Shown here piece after piece: positions 17,021 to 26,110 of a stretch of 64,000 nucleotides of DNA (positions are counted from its first letter, which is position 1; each line of letters begins with the position of its first letter). The stretch comes from an uncultured Prevotella sp. GTDB lineage: Bacteria; Bacteroidota; Bacteroidia; Bacteroidales; Bacteroidaceae. The stretch is taken from positions 106,718 to 170,717 of the forward strand of contig CAMVQS010000001.1 of the NCBI GenBank assembly GCA_947169685.1, written 5' to 3'. The notes below the pieces were generated by a model. That model made no database searches and was not told where the DNA came from. It worked only from the letters and a program-made list of their open reading frames with translations. The position numbers and the translations under genes were made by a program.

Positions 17021-19138
17021 ATGAAATTTCTGAGGAATGTGAGCATTTTGTCATGCACACTAATGATGTGGGCTACCGTTGCCAAGGCTCAGTTGAGTAC
17101 AAATCCAAACAAGTTCCTGGGCAACATTACTACTGGTAACAATAATATGGATTTCAACGGGTTCAAATTCTCTGACTATTGGAATCAAGTGACGCCAGAG
17201 AACGCCACTAAATGGGCAAGTGTTGAAGGCACTCGAGGACAGTACAATTGGGGAGGGGCAGACAATGCTTTCAATTATGCAAAGAACCATAACTTCCCCT
17301 TTAAGTTCCATTGTTTTGTTTGGGGATCACAATATCCTGGTTGGATTAAGGATCTCTCACCATCAGAACGTTATAAAGCCATTGAGGAATGGATGGATGC
17401 TGCTAAGAAACACTATCCCGATTTGCAGCTGATTGACGTAGTGAACGAGGCTATGGAAGGTCATCAAAACGACACTTATTTGATGCGTGAAGCTTTAGGG
17501 GGCAATGGAAAAACTGGCTACGACTGGCTGATTAAAGCCTTCGAAATGGCTCATGAGCGCTGGCCGAATGCCATTCTTATCTATAATGACTATAATGTAT
17601 TGCAGTGGGGTATAGACGAGTTTATTGGTTTAGTAGGCACCCTGCGTGATGCCGGTGCACCCATTGACGCTTATGGATGTCAGGCACACAGCTTCACCCT
17701 GAACAACTGCCCACAGAGTACCCTTAAGAATAACCTATCCACTATTCAGAATGGGTTGAAGATGCCCATGTACGTCACGGAATACGATATCAATTTTGCT
17801 GATGACGCCGACCAGGAAAAGAGATACGAAGAACAAATTCCATTGTTTTGGGAGGCCGACTACGTTGCTGGTGTTACCCTATGGGGCTGGTTCGTTGGTA
17901 ACACGTGGGAAGAAAACACGGGTCTTATCAAGAACAATCAGGAACGCTCAGCTCTAAAATGGTTACGTGATTATATGGCTACCGATGCAGCCAAGAATGC
18001 TACAGGACCTTTCCCCGGTGCAAAGAAGGAGGCTTCTATCTATATCCGCCCCTCGGCTCTGAAAGTCATCGTGGACGACCCCATGCAAATCAAGGTTCAC
18101 GCACGTATGGCTACTAAGACCATCGAGAAGGTGGATTTCTATGTCAACGATGAATTGGTGAAGACGATGACTGAGGAGCCTTTCATTGTTGACTATGTCC
18201 CGACTGCAGAGGGCTGGAATGACACGAAGGCTGTGGTGACGGCTACTGACGGCTCTACCTATGAGCGTCATGGACGTTTCTACGCAAAGAAGTCAAAGAC
18301 CAAGCATACACCATACAGCGAAACTATTCCCGAGATTCCTGGTACTATCATCATTGCCGAATATGACAAGGGTGCTTCTGAGGTAAACTTTTACAATGCT
18401 TCACGTAGCGCAACAACATCCATGAATGATGGCCAGTGGATGGAATACACGGTTGACGTGAAGGAGGATGGCTTGTATTCGTTTGATGCCACAGTCGCAT
18501 CATCGAATGCCAATGGCATGTTCCATTTGGCAGAATACGGTCTTGACAAACTGGATTACCTTACTGAGTATGTAGAGGTGCCCAATACTGGTGGGGCAAA
18601 CCAATGGAAGACGTTGCACGGATATCTGCAGATGGAGTTGACTGCAGGTCGTCATGTATTTACTTTGTTTGTTGAAAAAGGTGGCTTCTACTTCAAGGAT
18701 TTTACTCTAACTCGCTATGAGGAAGCTACAGGTACATGTACGGTAAAAGCCTTCAGTACTGAATATGGTGTGGGTGACAATATCGAGCTTACGGGCAAAT
18801 TCTCGGCAAGGAACAGCTCTATCAAGGAGGTGAGGTTTTATGCTAACAACCTCTACGTAGGCACAGCAACCGAGAAACCTTATGCAGTAAACTTTGTTCC
18901 TTTTGGGATGGGAACGTATAATATCACAGCTGTTTTGGTAAATGCCGAAGGCCAGGAGAAGGAATCGACCTCTCGAGAGCTGAAGGTCACCAGTCCTACG
19001 CCGACAGCCATCCGCACGGTAGCCAACGATGCGATAAACGCTACCGATGCTCCTGCCTATAACCTCATGGGCGTTCCCGTCGATGACAACTATCGTGGCA
19101 TTGTGATTATAAACGGTAAGAAAGTAATTAAGAGATAA
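17021..19138 (+). CDS. Secreted GH10 endo-1,4-beta-xylanase with CBM6-like module
   Basis: Cleaves internal beta-1,4-xylosidic bonds of xylan. The signal peptide ends near AKAQ. The GH10 domain spans about residues 25-330 with acid/base E143 (DVVNEA), nucleophile E254 (YVTEYDI) and the conserved His of KFHCFVW. It is followed by an Ig-like domain (about 345-430), a CBM6-like module (about 435-570, with FYNASRSATTSMNDGQWMEY), a second Ig-like domain and a C-terminal tail (YNLMGVPV ... GKKVIKR) shared with neighbouring enzymes. The catalytic residues are intact, in contrast with the GH10-like lipoprotein at 11822. The gene opens an operon with the CE6 esterase five bases downstream. It is probably extracellular or surface-attached through the tail (inference). 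Confidence 0.92.
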   Translation: MKFLRNVSILSCTLMMWATVAKAQLSTNPNKFLGNITTGNNNMDFNGFKFSDYWNQVTPENATKWASVEGTRGQYNWGGADNAFNYAKNHNFPFKFHCFVWGSQYPGWIKDLSPSERYKAIEEWMDAAKKHYPDLQLIDVVNEAMEGHQNDTYLMREALGGNGKTGYDWLIKAFEMAHERWPNAILIYNDYNVLQWGIDEFIGLVGTLRDAGAPIDAYGCQAHSFTLNNCPQSTLKNNLSTIQNGLKMPMYVTEYDINFADDADQEKRYEEQIPLFWEADYVAGVTLWGWFVGNTWEENTGLIKNNQERSALKWLRDYMATDAAKNATGPFPGAKKEASIYIRPSALKVIVDDPMQIKVHARMATKTIEKVDFYVNDELVKTMTEEPFIVDYVPTAEGWNDTKAVVTATDGSTYERHGRFYAKKSKTKHTPYSETIPEIPGTIIIAEYDKGASEVNFYNASRSATTSMNDGQWMEYTVDVKEDGLYSFDATVASSNANGMFHLAEYGLDKLDYLTEYVEVPNTGGANQWKTLHGYLQMELTAGRHVFTLFVEKGGFYFKDFTLTRYEEATGTCTVKAFSTEYGVGDNIELTGKFSARNSSIKEVRFYANNLYVGTATEKPYAVNFVPFGMGTYNITAVLVNAEGQEKESTSRELKVTSPTPTAIRTVANDAINATDAPAYNLMGVPVDDNYRGIVIINGKKVIKR

Positions 19139-19143
19139 ACAAA

Positions 19144-20631
19144 ATGAAAAAGACAATATTGATGATGCTTCTGGGCCTGATGGCCTGCCTCACGAAGGCG
19201 AACGCACAGGTAGATCCCAACTTCTATATCTACATCTGCTTCGGACAGTCGAACATGGAGGGGAATGCCCAATGGGAAGCGCAGGACGTGGGCAACGTTG
19301 ATCCTCGTTTCCAGATGTTGGCAACCTGTAACTTCGATAATCCCAAGCGTACATTGGGCAACTGGTATAAGGCAGAATGCCCGATTGTCAGCCCTGTCGG
19401 AAAACTGGGACCAACGGATTACTTCGGTCGTACCATGGTACAGGAACTCCCCGACAAGAAGATCGGTGTCATTGCCGTAGCGATGGGTGGCAGTCCTATT
19501 GAGATGTTCGATAAGGACCTGTACTTGCAGAAATACAAAGACAACTACAACGAGTGGTGGGCGCAGATTGCTAGAAACTACTATGGTGAAAACCCTTACG
19601 GCCGTATTATCGAAATGGCCAAGAAAGCCCAGCAGGTAGGTGTCATCAAGGGCATCCTGCTGCACCAGGGTGAGTCGAACAATGGTAGTGAGGAGTGGCC
19701 CGGCATGGTGAAGAAAATCTATAAGGACATGCTGCATGACCTCGGTCTCAGAGCCAATGATGTACATATCTTCGTCGGTGAGACGGAGTATGCGGATCAA
19801 GGTGGTGGCTGCTCGTGGCATAACCATGTTGTTGCGAAGATACCTGAGGTCATTCCTACTGGCCATGTGGTATCAGCGGAGGGCATTCCCGGCAATGGTA
19901 AGGACCCCTGGCATTTCTCTGCTGCCGGCTACCGTACCTTCGGCAAACGCTATGCCGCAAAGGTGCTTGACGTGATGAACCATCCTGAAACCTATGTCAA
20001 ATACTACACGATTGACGAGCGGCTGACGGGTACGATTTCAGACTTGGCTGGGAAGACCTTTGCGATTGTCAACGAGGCAGAACAGACAGCGTTGTACTGC
20101 CCGTCTGGACAGCAAATGGCTGATGGCGATTTCAAGACGGCCTTCGACCTCTCCAATGAGGCTTATATGTTCAAGTTGGCGAAAATTACAGGCGGACGTT
20201 CTTTGAGGCTTGTTGATTCTGATGGTGAAGAGTATCAGGTGAATGGCGTTTCTGCTTGTCTGAACTCGCAGGCTGTTACAGGCGATTGCTGTTTCGCCAA
20301 TGGGCTGAACGGTCAGAGAGGCTATGAAATTGCTGATGGTGCTGTATGGAAGATAGAATATGTCGATGGTAAGGGCTGGTCGATGTTGAATGTAGGAACG
20401 GGTAAGTATCTGAAGGATACTGCTCACCCTGCTATGTTTGATGAGCCTACCTACTTTACCTTCTGTACGCTGAAGCAGGATACTTTCACTGGCATAGAAG
20501 GGGTAAGAGTCACGAATCAGGGTAATGATATAAGAAGTGACGGCTATACCTATAACCTCTCTGGTCAGAGAGTAGGTCCCGACTATAAGGGCATCGTCAT
20601 CAAGAACGGAAAGAAATATGTTATTAAATAG
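19144..20631 (+). CDS. CE6-type acetyl xylan esterase with C-terminal trefoil-like domain
   Basis: SGNH-fold esterase expected to remove acetyl groups from xylan. The signal peptide ends near ANAQ. Motifs: FGQSNMEG with nucleophile S36, HQGESN (about residues 174-179) and DPWHF with D254 and H257. Residues about 285-440 form a separate beta-rich, possibly beta-trefoil, domain; the last 30 residues carry the YNLSGQRV tail common to this region. It starts 5 bp after the GH10 xylanase stop, so the two are co-translated partners: deacetylation exposes the backbone to the xylanase. The stop codon overlaps the beginning of a long inverted-repeat element. Confidence 0.9.
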   Translation: MKKTILMMLLGLMACLTKANAQVDPNFYIYICFGQSNMEGNAQWEAQDVGNVDPRFQMLATCNFDNPKRTLGNWYKAECPIVSPVGKLGPTDYFGRTMVQELPDKKIGVIAVAMGGSPIEMFDKDLYLQKYKDNYNEWWAQIARNYYGENPYGRIIEMAKKAQQVGVIKGILLHQGESNNGSEEWPGMVKKIYKDMLHDLGLRANDVHIFVGETEYADQGGGCSWHNHVVAKIPEVIPTGHVVSAEGIPGNGKDPWHFSAAGYRTFGKRYAAKVLDVMNHPETYVKYYTIDERLTGTISDLAGKTFAIVNEAEQTALYCPSGQQMADGDFKTAFDLSNEAYMFKLAKITGGRSLRLVDSDGEEYQVNGVSACLNSQAVTGDCCFANGLNGQRGYEIADGAVWKIEYVDGKGWSMLNVGTGKYLKDTAHPAMFDEPTYFTFCTLKQDTFTGIEGVRVTNQGNDIRSDGYTYNLSGQRVGPDYKGIVIKNGKKYVIK

Positions 20632-20822
20632 GAGTTAAAGGAGTTAAGGGAGTTAAAGGGAGTTAAGAGGAGTTATCGGCCCTGCGGGCCTCGCCTTCGG
20701 CGGGGAGTTAGGGGACAATACTTCTACGCGAAGGACAAACAACAGCAAAACATATGTCCCTTTAACTCCCCGAACGGAGCGAAAGCGGAGTGATAACTCC
20801 TCCTAACTCCTCTTAACTCCCC
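20631..20822. repeat. GGAGTTAA/TTAACTCC inverted-repeat element, copy 1
   Basis: Several tandem GGAGTTAA-type octamers on the left and TTAACTCC-type octamers on the right form long arms that can pair. Between them is a 42-bp core (20669-20710) with two small GC hairpins, identical to the core of a second copy at 40637-40678. It sits in an operon directly after the CE6 stop. No ORF is inside. It resembles a non-autonomous mobile or REP-like element; its RNA would fold into a long hairpin. Confidence 0.7.
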
Positions 20823-20857
20823 AAGAAATAAGCGGAGCTTGCGAAACTAAAATAAAA

Positions 20858-22723
20858 ATGAAAGAGTCAATGAGAAAGTACATCACTCCAATAGTGTGGT
20901 TGGCGGCACTGGCGGTGACGGCAGGGCTGCTACTGAGCTATGAGTACCATGTGCTATGGAAGATTCAGGAGCAGAGCCTCTTTCTCGACACGCCCTTGTT
21001 CTTCCGACAGCAGATGGTGGTGCCGGGAGGACTGCTTACCTACATGGGCTGCTTCCTGACACAACTGTTGTACTACCCCGTTTTAGGCGTAGTCGTATTG
21101 TGCCTGATGTGGGGACTGCTGATGTGGATGATGCAACGCACGTTTAAGGTCAGCCAACGATGGGCCCCGCTGCTGATAGTGCCGGTGGCAATGCTGTTGG
21201 CTGCCAACGTGCAGATGGGCTACTGGATATACCCCATCAAGCTGAAAGGCTGGTATTTTGATGCCACCGTCGGTGTGATGGTGATTGTAGCCCTGTTGTG
21301 GCTCTTCCGCATACTGTCGGCACACAGGATTTGGCGTCGGGGGCTGTTGGTGATGACCACCATTGTAGGCTATCCGTTATTCGGCACGTATGCCTTGGCT
21401 GCGACGGTGCTGATGGCGCTATGGTGCTGGCGACTTGACAAAGACCGTTGGCAGGCGCTGGCTGACAGCCTATTAGGACTGTTGACCGTAGCAGCCATAC
21501 CGTTGATGTACTACCAATACGTGTATTACCAGACGAACATGGTGAATCTGTGGTGGACGGCACTGCCCATCTTCAAGATTATTGAGACGAATCAGGAGTA
21601 CTATGTGCCCTATGCATTGTTGGGCGTATGCCTACTAATACTGACTGTCGGCAAATGGGATCAGGAACCCATCAAACCCATTAAATCCACTAAAACCAAA
21701 AAGTCCCCAAAGCCCCAGAAACCAAAGCTCTCGTGGCAGACAGTCATAGTCGTAGGCGTGCTGGTAGCGACGGTGTATGGCGTATGGGAAATGTGGATGA
21801 AGGACGAGAACTTCCACCGTGAAGCGGCTATGATGCACTATGCAGAAGAGACACGTTGGGAGGAGGTTCTGGAGGAAGCCGCCCAGCAGCAGGACATCCC
21901 AACGAGGTCTATCGTGATGATGAGAAATCTGGCGTTGTCGCGTTTAGGACGGCAGGGGTCGGAGATGTACCAGTATGTTAATGGTTCGAAGAAGCCCGCT
22001 TCGCCCTTTGCCCCTCCCTCATCAATGATTGTCGGTGACATGATATACTACAACTATGGCCTGATGAACGACTGCCACCACATGTGTATCGAGGCAGGCG
22101 TGGAGTTTGGCTGGCGGGTGCAGCATCTGAAGTACCTTGCACGGTGTGGGCTGATGGCAGGTGAGACGAACGTCATGTACAAATATACCGAAATGCTGAA
22201 GCATACGCTGTTCCATAGCCAATGGGCAGAGCATTTGGAGACATTGCTACAGCCTGAACTGAGAAAGAAGGACAAAGAGACGGGGCCTGTGACGCACATG
22301 ATGCATTACCCTGATGCCGTCGGTGCTGATAATGGATATGCAGAGCGTTACCTGATGAACCATCTGGCTGTCATGGACAGTGATGATCCCTACTTCCAGG
22401 AACAGTGCTTGCTGGCGACGCTATGGACGAAAGACAGTAACCTGTTCTGGCCTCGGTTTGCGAAATATCTGAGTCAGCATCAAGGAGAACCTATTCCACG
22501 CTATTATATGGAGGCTGCTTATCTCTATTCTGTATTACTAAAGAATGCTCCGTTCCAGATACCGGTGGATGAAGGTACGAAGAGAACCTATCAGGAACTT
22601 GACAAACAGTTGCAGCGATTTGACGATAGGGACCTCGACGAGGTGCGTAAGGCTCTCTATCCATTGTATGGCGATACCTACTTCTTTGAATATTTCCTGA
22701 TGGATGATATTGCATACCTTTAA
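20858..22723 (+). CDS. Polytopic membrane protein (DUF6057-like) with C-terminal helical domain
   Basis: 621-residue protein with about eight to nine hydrophobic segments in the first 310 residues and a soluble, helix-rich, TPR-like C-terminal half. It is paralogous to the protein at 35637: both have a PGGL..Y.G.F..Q....P segment after the first membrane helix and a similar EE...W..(V/I)L start of the soluble part. No transporter or enzyme motif is evident; I place it in the DUF6057-like group from memory of the general architecture. A Lys/Pro-rich loop (about residues 268-290) looks derived from an intergenic repeat. It is followed 12 bp later by a CxxCH beta-propeller lipoprotein, a pairing repeated at the second site. 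Function unknown; the pairing suggests a membrane complex with the lipoprotein. Confidence 0.75.
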   Translation: MKESMRKYITPIVWLAALAVTAGLLLSYEYHVLWKIQEQSLFLDTPLFFRQQMVVPGGLLTYMGCFLTQLLYYPVLGVVVLCLMWGLLMWMMQRTFKVSQRWAPLLIVPVAMLLAANVQMGYWIYPIKLKGWYFDATVGVMVIVALLWLFRILSAHRIWRRGLLVMTTIVGYPLFGTYALAATVLMALWCWRLDKDRWQALADSLLGLLTVAAIPLMYYQYVYYQTNMVNLWWTALPIFKIIETNQEYYVPYALLGVCLLILTVGKWDQEPIKPIKSTKTKKSPKPQKPKLSWQTVIVVGVLVATVYGVWEMWMKDENFHREAAMMHYAEETRWEEVLEEAAQQQDIPTRSIVMMRNLALSRLGRQGSEMYQYVNGSKKPASPFAPPSSMIVGDMIYYNYGLMNDCHHMCIEAGVEFGWRVQHLKYLARCGLMAGETNVMYKYTEMLKHTLFHSQWAEHLETLLQPELRKKDKETGPVTHMMHYPDAVGADNGYAERYLMNHLAVMDSDDPYFQEQCLLATLWTKDSNLFWPRFAKYLSQHQGEPIPRYYMEAAYLYSVLLKNAPFQIPVDEGTKRTYQELDKQLQRFDDRDLDEVRKALYPLYGDTYFFEYFLMDDIAYL

Positions 22724-22735
22724 ACTTCGATCTTT

Positions 22736-24262
22736 ATGAAAAAATATATTTTGTTGCTATTGTCTGTCTTGGCTTTGATGACAGCATGTGGACCGCAAGT
22801 GCCGAAGAACTATACGTCATCGGATAAACAGCCCGACATATACCCCGACTATAAGGGGGTGACCGTGCCCGTGAATATAGCACCGCTGACGTTTGAGATG
22901 AATCGGGAGGCAGAACAGATGGTGGCACGGCTGACGGCTGGTGATGAAGAACTGCTGTGTGGTGGCGATAAGATACAGCCAGGACAGGAAGACTGGCAGC
23001 GGCTCGTGACACAGGCTACAGGTAAGAGCATCAGCGTAGAAGTCTATGCCTGCTACGATGGCCAGTGGACGAAGTACAAGCCCTTTGACATCTATGTATC
23101 GAAGGACAGCATCGACCCCTATCTAAGCTACCGTCTTATTTCTCCCTCATACGTCAGCTATGAGGAACTCACCATCAGCCAGCGTTGTCTGGAGAACTAC
23201 GACGAGAGCGTCATCTATGACAACATCCTGTGTAGCGAGGAGGGTAACGGACAGTGTATCAATTGTCATAACTACCAGCAGTACAACCCTGACCGGATGC
23301 AGTTCCATGCCCGTCAGAACTTGGGTGGTACCCTCATTGCCTATGACGGAGAGATGAAGAAGATCAACATGAAGAACGACTCCATCCTCTCAGCTGGTGT
23401 GTATCCCGCCTGGCATCCCTGGCTGAAGCTGATTGTCTATTCGACGAACAACACGGCTCAGATATTCCAACTCACGAACCCGAACAAGATTGAGGTGTTC
23501 GATGCGGAAAGCGACCTGATTGCCTACGATGTGGAGCGCAACGAGGTGACCAACTTGGAGAACGACACGACGGAACTGGAGGTGTTTCCCTGTTGGGCAC
23601 CCGACGGCAAGTCGCTGTATTATTGTAGTGCACATTTCGAATATACCGACACGACAGACCACGGAGTGCAGGTTATAAAAAAGCGCAGGGAAGTGAAATA
23701 TAATATCTACCGGAAGTCGTTTAACCCTGAGACGATGACGTTTGGAGAGCGCGAACTGGTGTTCGATGCTGCAGGGCAGGACATGAGTGCCACGCTGCCG
23801 AGGGTTTCGCCCGACGGCCGCTGGCTGGTGTTCACCATGGGAAAGTACGGCGTGTTCCACATCTGGCACCGCGATGCCGACCTGTGGGTGATGGATTTAA
23901 GTGAAGAGTTAAGAGTGAAAAATGAAGAATCGGCTGCCGCCCGGCCTTTGAGCGAAATTAACAGTCCTGACACGGAGAGCTATCACTCCTGGTCGAGCAA
24001 TGGCCGATGGCTGGTATTCAGCAGTCGTCGATACGACGGAGAATATACACGTCCTTTCTTTGCACATATCGACCGCGACGGTCGGTGGTCAAAGCCTTTC
24101 GAGTTGCCAAGTGCAGACCCTGACTTCCACCGACAGTTTATGAAGTGCTACAACATCCCGGAATTCATGCGAGGCCCCGTCACCATCCGCCCGCAGCAGT
24201 TTGCCGATGTGCTGAAGGGTGATGGGGACCCTGTAAAATATGTAAGAAAACTAACAAAATAA
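22736..24262 (+). CDS. Lipoprotein with CxxCH motif and TolB-like beta-propeller, copy 1
   Basis: 508-residue lipoprotein (Cys in MTAC, about residue 18). The sequence after the Cys lacks the acidic surface-export signal, so it probably faces the periplasm. A conserved N-terminal block PDIYPDYKGVTVPVNIAPL is followed by a beta-rich domain, then C174-I-N-C177-H178, then WD40/TolB-like PD40 repeats (WAPDGKSLYY, VSPDGRWLVF, WSSNGRWLVFSSRR). CxxCH is the c-type heme attachment motif; heme binding is plausible but unproven, and a metal or structural site is the alternative. The paralog at 36892 has the same motif at the same residue numbers. An in-frame segment at about 23900-23930 looks like an inserted intergenic repeat. 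It pairs with the membrane protein immediately upstream. Confidence 0.75.
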   Translation: MKKYILLLLSVLALMTACGPQVPKNYTSSDKQPDIYPDYKGVTVPVNIAPLTFEMNREAEQMVARLTAGDEELLCGGDKIQPGQEDWQRLVTQATGKSISVEVYACYDGQWTKYKPFDIYVSKDSIDPYLSYRLISPSYVSYEELTISQRCLENYDESVIYDNILCSEEGNGQCINCHNYQQYNPDRMQFHARQNLGGTLIAYDGEMKKINMKNDSILSAGVYPAWHPWLKLIVYSTNNTAQIFQLTNPNKIEVFDAESDLIAYDVERNEVTNLENDTTELEVFPCWAPDGKSLYYCSAHFEYTDTTDHGVQVIKKRREVKYNIYRKSFNPETMTFGERELVFDAAGQDMSATLPRVSPDGRWLVFTMGKYGVFHIWHRDADLWVMDLSEELRVKNEESAAARPLSEINSPDTESYHSWSSNGRWLVFSSRRYDGEYTRPFFAHIDRDGRWSKPFELPSADPDFHRQFMKCYNIPEFMRGPVTIRPQQFADVLKGDGDPVKYVRKLTK

Positions 24263-24271
24263 CTACACAAA

Positions 24272-26032
24272 ATGAAACATTTCCTCTTGATAACAACCGT
24301 CATGATGGCGGTTTGCTCAAACATGAAGGCCCAGACGCTGGCTACTGACTATAAGGGGAACAGTAATAACAATCCCATCAGTGCCAACATCTTCTGTGCC
24401 GACCCCACAGCCTTGGAATACAACGGACGACTGTATGTTTATGGTACGAATGATAGCCAGTCGTTCATTGCATGTGGCAAGAAAGGCGGTAACAACTACG
24501 ATCACATCAAGTCCATTGTGGTATTCTCCACAGATGATATGGTCAACTGGACCTTTCATGGCACCATTGACACGAAGAAAATCTGTTCAGGGTGGGTGAC
24601 CAATCCTTGGTGGCACGGATATGGTGTTTCATGGGCACCGTCAGTAACGTGGCGCACCAATCCCGATACTGGCGAGGATGAGTTCTTCCTTTATTTCTGT
24701 AACAGTAGTCATGGCGTGGGTGTGCTGAAGGCCAGTTCGCCCATCGGCCCATGGAAATCACCTAATAAGGAACTGATGATCACTTATGACACATCGGGCG
24801 CATTCCCGATGGGAACCTCTGCCAATTTCGACCCAGGTGTGGTCATTGATGACAACGGCATAGGTTGGATTGCTTTCGGTGGACTGAATGATAAAGAAAT
24901 CGAAAAAAATCCCCTGCTTCCTGATAATGCCCGTATTGTGAAACTAAAGCCTTCGATGACCGAGGTTGATGGTTCGGCAGTCAGGATACCTGCCCCTTAC
25001 CATTTTGAGGCAAACGAACTGAACTTCATCGGTGGCAAGTATGTCTTTACCTATTGCTCTCATTGGAGCCGCAATCAAGCTGAGTGGAACGCTTACAAGA
25101 GTGAGCATAACATTACTGCCAGTATGCCGGGAGGAGGTTGGATGTGCTATATGGTCAGCGACAATCCTTTGGATCCTGACTCATGGGTTTACAAAGACTT
25201 CTACGGCCCGGGGGTTGCAGGCAACAACCACTCGCACCTCCAGAAATTTAAGGGAAGATACTATCACATCTATCATGATCACGGAGATATCTTGTTGAAT
25301 GTCATGAAAAAAGCAGGTGCCGTAGATGCCAGAGCAGGTGATTATCGTTCTATCTGTGTAAATGAAGCAAAAGTGAATGAATCAACAGCAACAATTAATC
25401 GTGTCACATTGAGTCATGAGGGTGTCACACAAATCAAGAACTTAGATCCCTATGAATGGCAGGAGGCCGAGACCATGGCCAGCTGTGGCGGTGTGGAATA
25501 CGAGGACTTCACGAATGTCAAGAAGAATACCGAGATCAGCAGTCTGGGCAATGACGCCTCCCAGAATATGCAGGTGAAAATGAAGACAGGCTCATGGATT
25601 AGTGTTCGCAAGGTGAATTTCGGAACGGGTGCCAACAGATTTACCCTACGTGCCAAGGGAACAGGTACAATGGATATACGTACTAGCGTTAACAAGGGAA
25701 CAATTGTAACCATTGAGTTCTCATCTAATGAGTTGGAGGACCATATCATTGAAATTCCTGCCGACAAATTAGAGAAAATCAAGGGTGTAAAGAATAATCT
25801 CTTTTTCGTTGTTACCGCTGGCGAGAATGTATATGTAGATGCCTGGAAGTTTTCCAAAGAACAATCCAGTGGCATCCTGGAAGTGGAGAACAGCACACCC
25901 GTCAATAACATCGTGCGCTATGACCTGTCAGGCCGTCGGTTGTCAGACGCTTGCCAGTATCGTGGCATCGTTATTGAGCAATACACCGACAATAACGGTG
26001 TGAGATGCACGCGTAAAAAGTTATACAGATAA
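24272..26032 (+). CDS. Secreted GH43 family glycosidase with CBM6-like module
   Basis: Five-bladed GH43 enzyme, probably an arabinofuranosidase or beta-xylosidase acting on xylan or its oligosaccharides. The signal peptide ends near MKAQ. Catalytic set: base D44 (CADPTALE), pKa-modulating D187 (FDPGVVIDDNG) and probable acid E246 (YHFEANE). Residues about 390-545 form a CBM6-like module (WQEAETMAS ... VYVDAWKF). The C-terminus carries a degenerate version of the YDLSGRR...YRGIVI tail. It is the last gene of the operon that starts at 17021 and is followed by a strong terminator. Substrate cannot be fixed from sequence alone. Confidence 0.85.
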   Translation: MKHFLLITTVMMAVCSNMKAQTLATDYKGNSNNNPISANIFCADPTALEYNGRLYVYGTNDSQSFIACGKKGGNNYDHIKSIVVFSTDDMVNWTFHGTIDTKKICSGWVTNPWWHGYGVSWAPSVTWRTNPDTGEDEFFLYFCNSSHGVGVLKASSPIGPWKSPNKELMITYDTSGAFPMGTSANFDPGVVIDDNGIGWIAFGGLNDKEIEKNPLLPDNARIVKLKPSMTEVDGSAVRIPAPYHFEANELNFIGGKYVFTYCSHWSRNQAEWNAYKSEHNITASMPGGGWMCYMVSDNPLDPDSWVYKDFYGPGVAGNNHSHLQKFKGRYYHIYHDHGDILLNVMKKAGAVDARAGDYRSICVNEAKVNESTATINRVTLSHEGVTQIKNLDPYEWQEAETMASCGGVEYEDFTNVKKNTEISSLGNDASQNMQVKMKTGSWISVRKVNFGTGANRFTLRAKGTGTMDIRTSVNKGTIVTIEFSSNELEDHIIEIPADKLEKIKGVKNNLFFVVTAGENVYVDAWKFSKEQSSGILEVENSTPVNNIVRYDLSGRRLSDACQYRGIVIEQYTDNNGVRCTRKKLYR

Positions 26033-26049
26033 TAGTAATAGACAAAACA

Positions 26050-26085
26050 AAAATATCCCGCTATCAACTGGTGGCGGGATATTTT
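26050..26085. terminator. Bidirectional terminator between convergent GH43 and GH30 genes
   Basis: AAAATATCCCGC (26050-26061) pairs perfectly with GCGGGATATTTT (26074-26085), a 12-bp stem with A/T tracts on both sides. It serves the plus-strand operon and the minus-strand GH30 gene. Confidence 0.85.
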
Positions 26086-26110
26086 GTTTTTCACTTACAG
26101 GGGGGAGACT

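Noticed and set aside
20631..20822. Insertion sequence
   Set aside because: No transposase ORF is present; the element is under 200 bp and only shares its arms and core with the second copy.
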